A stretch of 63,703 nucleotides of DNA from Helicobacteraceae bacterium (GTDB lineage Bacteria > Campylobacterota > Campylobacteria > Campylobacterales > Sulfurimonadaceae), in NCBI GenBank assembly GCA_027063225.1, contig JAMOSG010000007.1:1-63703 (forward strand). The letters run 5' to 3'. Both the position numbers and the translations under genes were made by a program. Of the stretch, positions 55,149 through 63,703 are shown in pieces. Numbering within the stretch: the stretch's first letter is position 1; every line of letters starts with the position of its first letter. The notes beneath the pieces are model-generated. The model saw only the letters and a list, made by a program, of their open reading frames with translations. It was not told where the DNA came from and made no database searches.

Positions 55149-55571
55149 ATGAAATTTACTAAAATTGCATCTGCTGAACAAATTGATCAAAAATGGATTT
55201 TGATTGATGCAGAAGGTAAGACTTTTGGTCGTATGATTACAGAAGTAGCTTCTATTCTTCGTGGTAAACACAAAGCTTGTTACACACCAAACATGGATTG
55301 TGGAGATTATGTAGTAATCGTTAATGCTTCTAAAGCGAAATTTAACGGTCTTGGAAAAATTGCTAATAAAGAGTATTTTTCACACTCTGGTTACTTCGGT
55401 AGCACAAAAAGTGTTAAAATGACTGAGCTTTTAGAGAAAAACCCTGAGAAACTATACAAATTAGCTACTCGTGGTATGCTTCCTAAAACTAAGCTTGGTG
55501 CTAAAATGCTTAAAAAATTAAAAGTGTATGCAGGTGCTGAGCATCCACATACTGCACAAATTGCTAAGTAA
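55149..55571 (+). CDS. rplM: 50S ribosomal protein L13
   Basis: A 140-residue L13 with [40 protein letters not shown], and [20 protein letters not shown], all as usual. ATG 55149 follows AAAAGG. Eleven bases separate it from rpsI, the universal L13-S9 pair. Confidence 0.98.
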   Translation: MKFTKIASAEQIDQKWILIDAEGKTFGRMITEVASILRGKHKACYTPNMDCGDYVVIVNASKAKFNGLGKIANKEYFSHSGYFGSTKSVKMTELLEKNPEKLYKLATRGMLPKTKLGAKMLKKLKVYAGAEHPHTAQIAK

Positions 55572-55582
55572 GGATTATTAAT

Positions 55583-55975
55583 ATGGCAACAAAAGTATAT
55601 GCAACAGGTCGTCGTAAGTCGTCAGTAGCAAAAGTATGGTTAACTCCAGGTAGCGGTAAAATCACTGTAAATGGTCTTTCGTTAGACGCATGGCTTGGTG
55701 GTTTAGAAGCTAAAAAACTTCGTGTTAAACAACCTTTAGCAGTAACAAAACAAGATACAACTGTAGATATCGTAGCTTCTACTAATGGTGGTGGTTTTGG
55801 TGGTCAAGCAGATGCACTTCGTCACGGTATTGCTCGTGCGTTAGTAGCTTATGATGCTTCACTAAAAGCTGTACTTAAACCTGAAGGTATGATGACTCGT
55901 GATGCACGTGTTGTTGAACGTAAAAAACCAGGTAAGAGAAAAGCACGTCGTTCTCGTCAGTTCTCTAAACGTTAA
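55583..55975 (+). CDS. rpsI: 30S ribosomal protein S9
   Basis: A 130-residue S9 with [19 protein letters not shown] at the start, [19 protein letters not shown] in the middle and the basic tail [18 protein letters not shown] that reaches the P site. Followed by a strong terminator. Confidence 0.98.
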   Translation: MATKVYATGRRKSSVAKVWLTPGSGKITVNGLSLDAWLGGLEAKKLRVKQPLAVTKQDTTVDIVASTNGGGFGGQADALRHGIARALVAYDASLKAVLKPEGMMTRDARVVERKKPGKRKARRSRQFSKR

Positions 55976-55984
55976 TTCGTTCTC

Positions 55985-56020
55985 TTATCAAGACTTTTTG
56001 GTCTTGATAAACCTCTTTTT
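55985..56020 (+). terminator. Terminator after rpsI
   Basis: TTATCAAGAC, loop TTTTTG, GTCTTGATAA, then ACCTCTTTTT. The T-tract abuts the next gene's ATG at 56021. Confidence 0.85.
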
Positions 56021-57520
56021 ATGAAAACTCTTTTTCTACTTTTTTTTAGTTTCTATACACTTTTTAGCTCAACCCTTTATCTATCAACTTCATCAAATCC
56101 ATCACGTATTAACCCACTTTTAGCAACTGATTCTGCTTCTTCTGAAATTGCTAGTTACCTTTTTAATGGACTTGTTAAATATGATACAAACCTTTCAAAT
56201 ATTGTTGGAGATTTAGCACAAAGTTATGAGTTTATTGATGATGTAACACTTTTATTTCATCTACGTAAAAATGTATTTTGGCACGATGGAGTGAAATTTA
56301 GTGCACAAGATGTTGCTTTTACCTACAAAACACTCCTTTCAAAGAATATTGCAACACCCTACTCTTCCGATTTTCGTTTTGTAAAAGATGTTGTTGTAAT
56401 CGATGACTATACACTTAAAGTACTCTACTCAAAACCCTACTTCAAAGCATTAGAGATTTGGATGATGGGAATTTTGCCCAAGCATATTTTAAAAGATGAA
56501 AAAAACTTAATGAGTTCAAACTTTAATACCCATCCAATAGGTACAGGACCTTATAAACTAAAAAAACTTGAATTTTCAAAAAATATTATTTTAGAGGCAA
56601 ATGAGAAATATTTTTTAGGCAAACCAAAAATCGATACAATCTCTTTAAGTATTATTGCAGATAGTACCACTCGCTTTTTAATGCTGCAACAACGCCAACT
56701 CGATATTGGTTCACTTGACCCTCTTAGTTTCGAGAAAAAGCTCAAGCCCTCTTTTTTTCAAAACTTTAATATTTACGAAAAACAATCACAATCTTACACC
56801 TACTTAGGTTTTAATTTTCGTAAAGAGAAATTTCAAAATCCCCTTCTACGTAAAGCTCTCTCTTTAGCCATTAACAGAGAAGAGTTGGTTGATATTTTAT
56901 TTTTTGGACATGCAAAAGTGTGTAATGGTCCTTTTTTACCATCAACACAAGCCTACAATCCAAATGTAAAATCTCCAAAGCAAAATATTCAAAAAGCAAA
57001 ACAGATTTTAAAAGAGTTAGGCTACACAAAACAACACCCACTAGAGTTTGAAATAGCAACATCAAACTCAAACCCTATTCGCCCCTATGCAGCTCAAATT
57101 TTACAATACCAACTCTCTAAAATAGGGGTAAAAGTAAAACTTCGCATTATGGAGTGGCAAGCTTTTTTAAATATGGTTGTATTTCCACATAACTTCGATA
57201 CTGTACTTTTAGGTTGGGGACTCTCTGCAACACCAGACCCTTTTACAATTTGGCATAGCTCAAATACAAAAAAAGGTGGTTTTAATTTTATAGGATATAA
57301 AAACAAAGAACTTGACAAACTTATAGAGAATTCTCAAAAAATTGTTGATCGAAAAAAATTGGCAAAACTTTGGCAAAAGATGTTTGCATTAATTGTTCAA
57401 GATAATCCCTACCTTTTTTTATATATTCCAAACTCTATTACCGCTGTATCAAAAAATATACACAATGTTCATTCATATCCTAGTGGAATATGGTACGATT
57501 TTATTTTATGGCAAAAATAA
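56021..57520 (+). CDS. Family-5 solute-binding protein of a peptide-type ABC transporter
   Basis: A 499-residue periplasmic binding protein (SBP_bac_5). Signal peptide MKTLFLLFFSFYTLFSSTLY, then NPSRINPLLATDSASSEIA and LRKNVFWHDGVKFSAQDVAFTYK (the family signature), ending YPSGIWYDFILW. It would deliver peptides, nickel or similar ligands. No permease genes are adjacent. The ATG follows a terminator T-tract directly and has no Shine-Dalgarno; a GATAAA in the terminator arm could act as -10 for a leaderless transcript. Confidence 0.92.
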   Translation: MKTLFLLFFSFYTLFSSTLYLSTSSNPSRINPLLATDSASSEIASYLFNGLVKYDTNLSNIVGDLAQSYEFIDDVTLLFHLRKNVFWHDGVKFSAQDVAFTYKTLLSKNIATPYSSDFRFVKDVVVIDDYTLKVLYSKPYFKALEIWMMGILPKHILKDEKNLMSSNFNTHPIGTGPYKLKKLEFSKNIILEANEKYFLGKPKIDTISLSIIADSTTRFLMLQQRQLDIGSLDPLSFEKKLKPSFFQNFNIYEKQSQSYTYLGFNFRKEKFQNPLLRKALSLAINREELVDILFFGHAKVCNGPFLPSTQAYNPNVKSPKQNIQKAKQILKELGYTKQHPLEFEIATSNSNPIRPYAAQILQYQLSKIGVKVKLRIMEWQAFLNMVVFPHNFDTVLLGWGLSATPDPFTIWHSSNTKKGGFNFIGYKNKELDKLIENSQKIVDRKKLAKLWQKMFALIVQDNPYLFLYIPNSITAVSKNIHNVHSYPSGIWYDFILWQK

Positions 57521-57546
57521 AATGAAAATTTTATATAATAATTTGC

Positions 57547-57552
57547 TATAAT
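57547..57552 (+). promoter_or_regulatory. Extended -10 box for the chemoreceptor-Sia operon
   Basis: TGCTATAAT, 33 bases before the chemoreceptor ATG. Confidence 0.6.
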
Positions 57553-57584
57553 ACATAAATTTAAATTATTATGGAAAATAAATT

Positions 57585-59180
57585 ATGTTAAAAACTCTTA
57601 AATCCAAAGTTATTGTCTTTATTATGACGTTTATGTTTATAGGTATTACAGGAATGAGCCTATATCTCACACATACACTGGAAACTCTTTTAAATAAAAA
57701 TACTAAAAGCGCAATAGAAACACTTAGTGATTCTGTTTTTCATACTATGACAACAAGTATGCTTATGGGCGATCCTCAAGTTGTTCAAGACACTTTGCAA
57801 CATGTAAAATCTATTGAAGGGATAGAAGAACTTTCAATTGCAAAATCGAAAGCTGTTTTAGAAGTTTACAACTCCAAAAATGAAAAACTCACAACAGATC
57901 CAAATATTTTAGAAGTTTTAAAAACTGGAAAAACAAAGTTAATAGAACAAGAAACAAATCAACACCATACAGTTAGAATTTTAAAACCAATGGTTGCAGA
58001 AGAGAGATGTTTAAGTTGTCACTATAATGTAAAGCCAGGTTATGTTCTTGGAGCAATTGATATTATGATCTCTTTAGATAAAAGTGATGCAAACATTAAA
58101 GAATCAAATTTTATACTTCTCTTGTGTTTAATTGGTCTTGCAGTTATTTCTGTAATTCTTTCTTTTATTTTCTTTTCAAAAGAAATTTTTAAACCTCTTT
58201 ATCTTTTAAAAGAGCGTTTAAAAGATTTAGTAGAGGGAGAAAAAGATCTAACTCAACAACTTCAGTACACAAAAGGTAATGAGTTTGGAGATGCTGCACA
58301 AGAGGTTAATGCTTTTATTAACATCGTAAAAGATACTGTAGAAAAAATTAAAAATTTAAGTTATAAAAACTCTCAAGTTGCTTCAGAAATAGAGCTCTCA
58401 AGCCGAGTTATATCTAAAGCAACAAAACAAGAACAAGAAATTATTCACAGTACAACACTCAAAGGAAATTCAGTAAAAGACCTTTTAACTTTAACAATTG
58501 ATGTAACCAAACAAACACAAGAAGCAGTTGATGGAGCAAAAGTAGAACTTCATACTGCTCAAGACTCTTTAAGCTCTCTAGTACAAGAAGTTGACATGTT
58601 TGTAGAAAAAGAGAGTGAACTCTCAGATGAATTAGCACAACTTAAAAACGAAGCAAATAATGTTAAAGATATTTTACATATTATTCAAGATATTGCAGAG
58701 CAAACAAATCTTCTTTCATTAAATGCTGCTATTGAAGCTGCACGCGCAGGTGAGCATGGTCGTGGTTTTGCTGTTGTTGCTGAAGAGGTAAGAAAGCTAG
58801 CTGAACGTACACAAAAATCTTTAGTTGAAATTGACACTAATATTAGTATGATTACACAATCTATCAATGATGTAACAGATAAAATGGAAGTTAACTCTCA
58901 AAATATTAAGTCACTTGCTAAAATTTCAGAAGATGTTAATACTAAAATTGAAATAACATCCCAGGCAATGGAACTTTCTGATAAAATTGCTAAAAAATCT
59001 CAAGAGGATAGTTTAGAGATGTCTAAACACTTAGAAGATATTTTAAAAGAGATTGCAACTATAGAGGAGTTATCTTCAAAGAATGGTTCTAGTATTTCTC
59101 ATATAGAAAATGATTTAAAACGTCTTGTCGAGATAGCTTCTCATCTACAAAACTCTGTTGATGAGTTTATAACAAATTAA
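57585..59180 (+). CDS. Methyl-accepting chemotaxis protein with periplasmic CXXCH haem motif
   Basis: A 531-residue transducer with helices at about 9-29 and 175-198 enclosing a periplasmic sensor. The sensor carries CLSCH at 142-146, a c-type haem attachment motif, in the setting [12 protein letters not shown] typical of Tll0287-like haem sensors. A HAMP linker (about 200-250) follows. The signalling domain has the conserved hairpin tip [20 protein letters not shown]. It would report redox, oxygen or similar cues to CheA or to the adjacent SiaC/SiaB system. First gene of a four-gene operon. Confidence 0.92.
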   Translation: MLKTLKSKVIVFIMTFMFIGITGMSLYLTHTLETLLNKNTKSAIETLSDSVFHTMTTSMLMGDPQVVQDTLQHVKSIEGIEELSIAKSKAVLEVYNSKNEKLTTDPNILEVLKTGKTKLIEQETNQHHTVRILKPMVAEERCLSCHYNVKPGYVLGAIDIMISLDKSDANIKESNFILLLCLIGLAVISVILSFIFFSKEIFKPLYLLKERLKDLVEGEKDLTQQLQYTKGNEFGDAAQEVNAFINIVKDTVEKIKNLSYKNSQVASEIELSSRVISKATKQEQEIIHSTTLKGNSVKDLLTLTIDVTKQTQEAVDGAKVELHTAQDSLSSLVQEVDMFVEKESELSDELAQLKNEANNVKDILHIIQDIAEQTNLLSLNAAIEAARAGEHGRGFAVVAEEVRKLAERTQKSLVEIDTNISMITQSINDVTDKMEVNSQNIKSLAKISEDVNTKIEITSQAMELSDKIAKKSQEDSLEMSKHLEDILKEIATIEELSSKNGSSISHIENDLKRLVEIASHLQNSVDEFITN

Positions 59181-59196
59181 AATAATAGGAAAAGAA

Positions 59197-59574
59197 ATGG
59201 ACAATTTACATATTCAAGCTTCAAAGTATACACCGGAGATTACAATGGATGCAACAAAAGGGTTGGTCGAAATTCATGGCAAATCTTACCCAGAAAATAC
59301 TTTTGAATTTTATCAGCCTATTATTGAATGGATTGAAAAATATTTCGAAAATCCAAAAGAGGAAACAATTCTTAACTTAGAACTTATCTACTTTAACTCT
59401 AGTAGTTCAAAACTTTTCTTTGATTTTTTTGATCTTTTAGAAGAAAATAAAGATAAAAGTAATATTACTGTTAATTGGATTTTTGATCCAGAAAATGAAA
59501 GTGCAATGGAAGCTGGAGAAGAGTTTATAGAAGATTTTGAAGAACTCACAATTAAACTTCAAGAAAAAAAATAA
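59197..59574 (+). CDS. SiaC-family regulatory phosphoprotein (DUF1987)
   Basis: A 125-residue cytosolic protein matching SiaC: the N-terminal TPEITMDATKGLVEIHGKSYPE, PIIEWIEKYF and YFNSSSSKLFFDFFDLLEE, where one of the clustered Ser residues is the site phosphorylated by SiaB in Pseudomonas. In that system unphosphorylated SiaC activates the diguanylate cyclase SiaD. No SiaA phosphatase or SiaD is adjacent here. The nearest cyclase in the window is at 19-20.8 kb. It sits 16 bp after the chemoreceptor gene. Confidence 0.88.
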   Translation: MDNLHIQASKYTPEITMDATKGLVEIHGKSYPENTFEFYQPIIEWIEKYFENPKEETILNLELIYFNSSSSKLFFDFFDLLEENKDKSNITVNWIFDPENESAMEAGEEFIEDFEELTIKLQEKK

Positions 59575-59583
59575 AGAACAACC

Positions 59584-60531
59584 ATGAGATACAACAAGAA
59601 GTTTCAAGAGATTCTAAAAAGACTTGAACACATTGATGATGAAGAGTGTCAAAGTCTTAAAGCAGAAATAGAGATCCTCTCTGAGATCTACAAGAAAAAA
59701 GATGAACGTCTTAATAAAATTATTAAAATATCTGATAAACAACAGATGGCTATTGTCTCTTTACATGAAGAATTAGATAGCTATAAAAACAATCTTGAAG
59801 AAAAAGTTCAAGAAGAAATTGCAAAACGAAAAGCTCAAGAAAATCTTCTTTTTGAACAAACTCGTTTAGCAATGATTGCTGAAATGATAGATGCCGTAGC
59901 ACACCAATGGATGCAACCACTTAATATCTTAACAATGAATACTGAGCTTCTCGCCATAGAAGCCTATAAAAATAATGGTGCAGATCCAAAAACAATAGAA
60001 AAATTTAAAACAACTTTTACTAAACAGATGGATCATCTCTTAAGCACCTTAGATAACTTTAGAAGTTTTTTTAGACCTATCCAAGAAGAACAGGAATTTT
60101 CTCTTGCTAAAGCTATCCAAAGCGTTTTAAATCTTGTAGATGATGATTTGGTAAAATATTCTATTAAAGTTGACTTTGATGCTAAAGATGATTTTAGTAT
60201 TAATGGGAATGAAAATGAATTTCGCCACATTATTTTAAATTTTATTAGTAACTCTAAATATGCTTTTTTAGAAAAGAAAATTGAACATAGAAAAATTCAA
60301 ATTAGACTTTTAGGAAAAGAGAAAAAATTAGAATACAGTGACAATGCCGGTGGAATAGATCCAAAGGTTATAAAAACTCTTTTTGAGATGCATACATCTA
60401 CAAAAGGTACAAAAGGTACTGGTATAGGATTATATATGTCTCAACAAATTGCACATAAACATAAGGGTAAACTCTTAGCAGAAAATATTGACAATGGTGC
60501 AAAATTTACTTTTAAAATAGAGGAAAAATAA
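59584..60531 (+). CDS. Cytosolic histidine kinase between SiaC and SiaB
   Basis: A 315-residue kinase with no membrane segment or sensor domain. Residues about 35-95 are a coiled coil. The H-box is DAVAHQWMQPLNILTMNTE (His107). The ATPase domain has NFISNSKYAF (N-box), DNAGG and GTKGTGIGLYMS. Lying between siaC- and siaB-type genes (1-bp overlap with siaB), it probably takes input from the chemoreceptor or a partner through its coiled coil. No response regulator is adjacent. Confidence 0.9.
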   Translation: MRYNKKFQEILKRLEHIDDEECQSLKAEIEILSEIYKKKDERLNKIIKISDKQQMAIVSLHEELDSYKNNLEEKVQEEIAKRKAQENLLFEQTRLAMIAEMIDAVAHQWMQPLNILTMNTELLAIEAYKNNGADPKTIEKFKTTFTKQMDHLLSTLDNFRSFFRPIQEEQEFSLAKAIQSVLNLVDDDLVKYSIKVDFDAKDDFSINGNENEFRHIILNFISNSKYAFLEKKIEHRKIQIRLLGKEKKLEYSDNAGGIDPKVIKTLFEMHTSTKGTKGTGIGLYMSQQIAHKHKGKLLAENIDNGAKFTFKIEEK

Positions 60532-61064
60532 TGGTTTGTATTGAAAATATTGAAAATGTTTTACATAAAAATAATGTTATTTTTTTAACTTATGGTGGAA
60601 CATTCACACAAGCACTTATAGCAGGAATGACTGGCGTTTTAGAAAAAGAGGTAGAAGATGCAAACCTTTCTATGAAAATTTCAAATAATATTTTTGTTAC
60701 CTTTATAGAACTTGCACAAAATGTTATGAACTATTCAAAAGAAGCTCATACAAAAAATATTTCAAATACAAAAGCACTTATTTTTGTCGGGAAACAAGAT
60801 GATGAGTATTTTGTTTGCAGTCAAAACATTGTTACAAAAGAAGATAAAGAGAAAATAGAGCCTATTTTACAAAAAGTAACTACATCTACATTAGAAGAAA
60901 TAAAAAAACAATATAAAAAGATACGAAGAGCCTCAAGAGATACAAAATCTGTTGGCGCTGGTCTTGGATTTTATGAAATTGCAAAAAAAGTTACTACAAT
61001 TGACTATGAATTTATAAAACAAGAAGATGGTAACTTTTCTTACAAAATTTGTACAACTTTTTAA
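60531..61064 (+). CDS. SiaB-family protein kinase (DUF6272)
   Basis: A 177-residue HATPase-like kinase. IELAQNVMNYSKEA stands for the N-box, and SVGAGLGFYEIAKK is the nucleotide-lid loop. It matches SiaB, which phosphorylates SiaC in Pseudomonas. Start ATG 60531 overlaps the kinase stop codon. Ends at a strong bidirectional terminator shared with mnmG. Confidence 0.87.
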   Translation: MVCIENIENVLHKNNVIFLTYGGTFTQALIAGMTGVLEKEVEDANLSMKISNNIFVTFIELAQNVMNYSKEAHTKNISNTKALIFVGKQDDEYFVCSQNIVTKEDKEKIEPILQKVTTSTLEEIKKQYKKIRRASRDTKSVGAGLGFYEIAKKVTTIDYEFIKQEDGNFSYKICTTF

Positions 61065-61094
61065 AAATAAGAGAAAACTTTTCTCTTATTTTTT
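61063..61094. terminator. Bidirectional terminator between siaB-like gene and mnmG
   Basis: AAAAATAAGAGAAAA (61063-61077), C, TTTTCTCTTATTTTT (61079-61093): perfect 15-bp stem, with T-runs on both strands. It reaches into the mnmG stop codon. Confidence 0.85.
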
Positions 61095-62963
61095 CTTCTC
61101 ATGCATCCTAATATAAATATGCAAAATTTCAATAGCAGCTGGAGTTATACCACTAATATTTAGTGCAGCTTGAAGTGTTGGTGGGTTGTAAGCTTCTAGT
61201 TTTTCTACAACCTCTTTTGAAAGTCCACTAATATTTTTAAACTCAAACCCCTCAGGAAATGTAACTTTGAGATATTTTTTCATTCTTTGTATCTCTTGAC
61301 TTTGCTTGTCGATATAGCGAGCATATTTTCCTTCTACTAAAATCTCCTCTTTAATGTACTCATCATACTTTGCAAGTTCTGGGACAATTTTTAGCATCTT
61401 CTCTACGTCAAAAGTTTTACGTGCAACTAATTGCTGTGCCGTTGAAACATCTTTAAGTGGAGCTTCACCCATCGACTCTAAAAGGGCATTAAACTCTTTA
61501 TTTGGAGTAAAACGTGTTGTTTCTAAAAGCTCTCTACCCTCTTGGATCTGCTGTGCTTTTTGTTGCACTTTATTATACATCTGCTCATCTATAAGCCCCA
61601 GCTCATACCCATAATGTGCTAAACGTGTATCTGCACTCTCTTCACGTAAAAGAAGTCTATACTCTGCACGTGAAGTAAACATACGGTATGGCTCATTTGT
61701 TCCTTTTGTTACTAAATCATCTATTAAAACACCGATGTATGCTTCATCTCTACGTAAAATAAGTGGCTCTTTGTTTTGCAGTGCTAATGTTGCGTTTATC
61801 CCTGCCATTAACCCTTGTGCTGCAGCTTCTTCATACCCTGTTGTTCCATTAATTTGCCCAGCTAAATAAAGCCCTTTGACTTTTTTTGTCTCAAGGGAGT
61901 GTTTAAGTTCACGTGGATCTACAAAATCGTACTCAATAGCATACCCATAACGTACAATCTTTGCATTCTCCATCCCAGGAACTGAGTGGATCATATCACG
62001 CTGAACATCTGGTGGAAGTGATGTTGAGAGACCATTAATGTAACACTCTGTATTTTCTGCAGTTTGTGGCTCTATAAAAAGGTGGTGACGCTCTTTATCT
62101 GGAAACTTGTCTATTTTATCTTCAATACTTGGGCAATATCTTGGAGATTTTCCAGCAATTTGCCCTGTAAAAAGTGGAGCTCTATAAAAATTAGATTCTA
62201 TAATATTATGCGTTCTTTCATTTGTGTAAGCAATGTAGCAAGGAAGTTGTTTTTTTGTTTTTCTAAACTCCTCTTTATCTGTTCTAAAAGAGAAAGGGTT
62301 TGGAAGCTCATCACCATCTTGAATTTCCATTACAGAAAAATCGATTGTTGAAGCATCTACCCTTGCACATGTTCCAGTTTTTAAGCGTGAAATAATTAAG
62401 TTTGCATCATCTTTAAGTGAAGCACTCAGCCCTTCACTTCTCTCTTCACCATAGCGACCACCTTGCTTTTGCACCTCTCCAATATGAATAACACCATTTA
62501 AGAAAGTTCCAGAAGTGATAATAACCTTTGGTGCAAAATACTCATTAAAAAGATCTGTTTTTACCCCTTTTACTTCATTATCTTCAATAATAAGCGATTC
62601 CACAGTTTCTTGAGCTAAAGAGAGGTTTGGTGTATTTAAAATTACAGTACGTGCAATAACTTTGTAGCGATCCATATCTATTTGTGCACGACTTCCACGC
62701 ACTGCTGGACCTTTTGTTTGATTAAGTATTCTAAATTGCAAACCTGCTTTATCTGTAAGGAGTGCCATCTCTCCACCAAGAGCGTCTATTTCACGCACTA
62801 AGTGCCCTTTTGCTAACCCACCAATAGCAGGATTACAACTTGTAGCTCCAACATTTTCTGCAAGCATAGAGATAAGAAGTGTTTTACTTCCCATTCTTGC
62901 ACTTGCAAGAGAAGCCTCTATTCCAGCGTGTCCACCACCAACAACAATTACATCATAATTCAT
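61086..62963 (-). CDS. mnmG: tRNA uridine-34 5-carboxymethylaminomethyl modification enzyme MnmG (GidA)
   Basis: MnmG, with MnmE, modifies U34 of several tRNAs using FAD and a folate. The 625-residue protein has the N-terminal FAD motif [21 protein letters not shown], then [41 protein letters not shown], and [14 protein letters not shown], and its usual C-terminal domain. Start ATG 62963 follows AGGA; the 88-bp upstream region separates it from the DUF1703 gene. Confidence 0.97.
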   Translation of the reverse strand: MNYDVIVVGGGHAGIEASLASARMGSKTLLISMLAENVGATSCNPAIGGLAKGHLVREIDALGGEMALLTDKAGLQFRILNQTKGPAVRGSRAQIDMDRYKVIARTVILNTPNLSLAQETVESLIIEDNEVKGVKTDLFNEYFAPKVIITSGTFLNGVIHIGEVQKQGGRYGEERSEGLSASLKDDANLIISRLKTGTCARVDASTIDFSVMEIQDGDELPNPFSFRTDKEEFRKTKKQLPCYIAYTNERTHNIIESNFYRAPLFTGQIAGKSPRYCPSIEDKIDKFPDKERHHLFIEPQTAENTECYINGLSTSLPPDVQRDMIHSVPGMENAKIVRYGYAIEYDFVDPRELKHSLETKKVKGLYLAGQINGTTGYEEAAAQGLMAGINATLALQNKEPLILRRDEAYIGVLIDDLVTKGTNEPYRMFTSRAEYRLLLREESADTRLAHYGYELGLIDEQMYNKVQQKAQQIQEGRELLETTRFTPNKEFNALLESMGEAPLKDVSTAQQLVARKTFDVEKMLKIVPELAKYDEYIKEEILVEGKYARYIDKQSQEIQRMKKYLKVTFPEGFEFKNISGLSKEVVEKLEAYNPPTLQAALNISGITPAAIEILHIYIRMHEKKK

Positions 62964-63051
62964 TCATTTTTCCTAATTACAAAAGCTCTTTAAAAGTTGC
63001 AAATTATAGCGATTAAGGGATGAAGGGTTGATTAATTTAGATGAAAAAATG

Positions 63052-63703
63052 CTACTTCACCCTCTCCCACTCCAAAGATACAATATTTTTTTCTTGAGAG
63101 CTAAACTCCACTCCCAAAAGATAAACCTCTTTCTCTTCAGCTAAATATTTTTGATGATAATTTTTTTGTTTAATCTGTTGCAATGCACTTTTATTATCTA
63201 CTTTAAACTCGATAATATAGGTTTTATTACGCACCTGAAGTGTTAAATCTATGCGACCACTATTTGTTACATCTTCTGCTGTAACATTTAAACCACTCGC
63301 AGCCAAATAAGCATAAAATACACTTGCATAATACCCTTCATACTCCTCTATATTATTGCCTACATAATTGTTATATGCAATAGAGGCAAAAAAGAGTTTC
63401 ATATTTTCAATAAACTTCGCAACATCACCCTTTACAACAGCTGCTAAAAGCTCTTTATTTGCCATAAAAGGCTCACCTGTTAAGTAATCTAAAAAGAGTC
63501 TGTTTAAACTCATAGCTACCTCTTTGTTTGGTACTTTGAGTTTATACTCTACAATTCCAAACTCTTCATCTATATATTGCTCTTTTATCGTTAAATACCC
63601 TGCTTGAAATAAAAGTACTTCAAGTCTTATTTTATCTACTTCAAAGCTATTTAGCAGTTCTTTTCCGATTGTGAGATTTTCTAATTCTGGGATACTATAG
63701 TTT
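63052..63703 (-). CDS. AAA-ATPase-like / DUF1703 family protein, N-terminus cut off by the window
   Basis: The minus strand is open from the last base of the window to a TAG at 63052, about 217 codons, beginning inside the protein with YSIPELENLTIGKELL. This is the C-terminal part of the same family as the gene at 1-1057. LLFQAGYLTIKE and KVPNKEVAMSLNRLF lead into a PD-(D/E)XK-like core (GRIDLTLQV, then YIIEFKV). The ATG at 63513 is internal. The active-site pattern D...E-x-K is intact, so nuclease activity is possible. Direction and position are after mnmG's start. Confidence 0.88.
   Translation of the reverse strand, partial: NYSIPELENLTIGKELLNSFEVDKIRLEVLLFQAGYLTIKEQYIDEEFGIVEYKLKVPNKEVAMSLNRLFLDYLTGEPFMANKELLAAVVKGDVAKFIENMKLFFASIAYNNYVGNNIEEYEGYYASVFYAYLAASGLNVTAEDVTNSGRIDLTLQVRNKTYIIEFKVDNKSALQQIKQKNYHQKYLAEEKEVYLLGVEFSSQEKNIVSLEWERVK

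Noticed and set aside
1..63703. The window as a closed circle, with the two DUF1703-family fragments being one gene
   Set aside because: Joining the last base to the first puts the two reading frames out of register by one and gives an early stop, and the fragments look like different subfamilies. The core housekeeping genes also argue for a chromosome segment.
1..63703. CRISPR array, insertion sequence or prophage
   Set aside because: No regularly spaced repeats, transposase, integrase or phage structural genes were seen; gene content is mostly conserved housekeeping and envelope functions.

Overview
The window is a low-GC (by eye roughly one third G+C), densely packed stretch of bacterial chromosome. 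Gene content and order point to Campylobacterota (the former Epsilonproteobacteria), most likely a free-living, Sulfurimonas-like member. Reasons: an epsilon-type CheZ beside a U32-family protein, atpE on its own with a signal-like N-terminus, alaS followed by maf, many sensor kinases with an AHQWxQPL H-box, sigma-70 promoters with good TATAAT boxes and little -35, and a glutamine synthetase without the adenylylation tyrosine. The genus is an inference. No phage, insertion sequence or CRISPR array is visible.

Layout. 1-2.8 kb: truncated AAA-ATPase-like/DUF1703 gene, kdsA and an EamA permease (minus). 2.8-8.7 kb: an uncharacterised envelope operon (outer-membrane barrel candidate, two lipoproteins, an LPP20-type protein) followed by a DjlA-like co-chaperone. 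8.7-15.2 kb: phosphoribosyltransferase, der, fatty acid desaturase, a large lipoprotein and galU. 15.3-27.4 kb: a long plus-strand run from alaS through maf, a diguanylate cyclase, bioF, a sensor kinase, a methyltransferase and an ABC ATPase to penicillin-binding protein 1A. 27.5-38.6 kb: U32 protein, cheZ, PHP phosphatase, tRNA-Leu(GAG), atpE, rhodanese, HicA-like protein, pnp, lptD and purD. 38.6-43.9 kb: a 6S RNA candidate just upstream of purD, two SPOR-like membrane proteins (one carrying degenerate kinase and Hpt modules), hemD and guaA. 44-50 kb: a TetR-controlled tripartite RND efflux operon. 50.2-53.8 kb: glnA and a two-component system. 53.8-54.3 kb: a small-RNA/small-peptide locus. 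54.3-57.5 kb: rpsU, a FlgP-like gene, rplM-rpsI and a peptide-binding protein. 57.5-61.1 kb: a chemoreceptor with a periplasmic CXXCH motif, then SiaC, histidine kinase and SiaB genes. 61.1-63.7 kb: mnmG and the 3' end of a second DUF1703-family gene.

The most interesting item is at 53.89-54.14 kb. A 19-residue, Leu/Ile-rich open reading frame with a strong Shine-Dalgarno lies downstream, on the same strand, of a predicted ~83-nt RNA that has an extended -10 promoter and a T9 terminator. That RNA has 16 contiguous nucleotides of perfect complementarity to the start of the peptide's coding sequence, and a second 7-nt block complementary to the sequence just upstream of its ribosome-binding site, in the order an antiparallel duplex needs. 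This is the arrangement expected of a type I toxin-antitoxin pair, and I do not recognise it as a named system.

Other themes: envelope maintenance (kdsA, lptD, PBP1A, galU, SPOR proteins, LPP20 proteins), signal transduction with several degenerate or unusually combined modules, purine synthesis (purD, guaA, two phosphoribosyltransferases), and translation/RNA housekeeping (alaS, der, pnp, mnmG, rplM, rpsI, rpsU).
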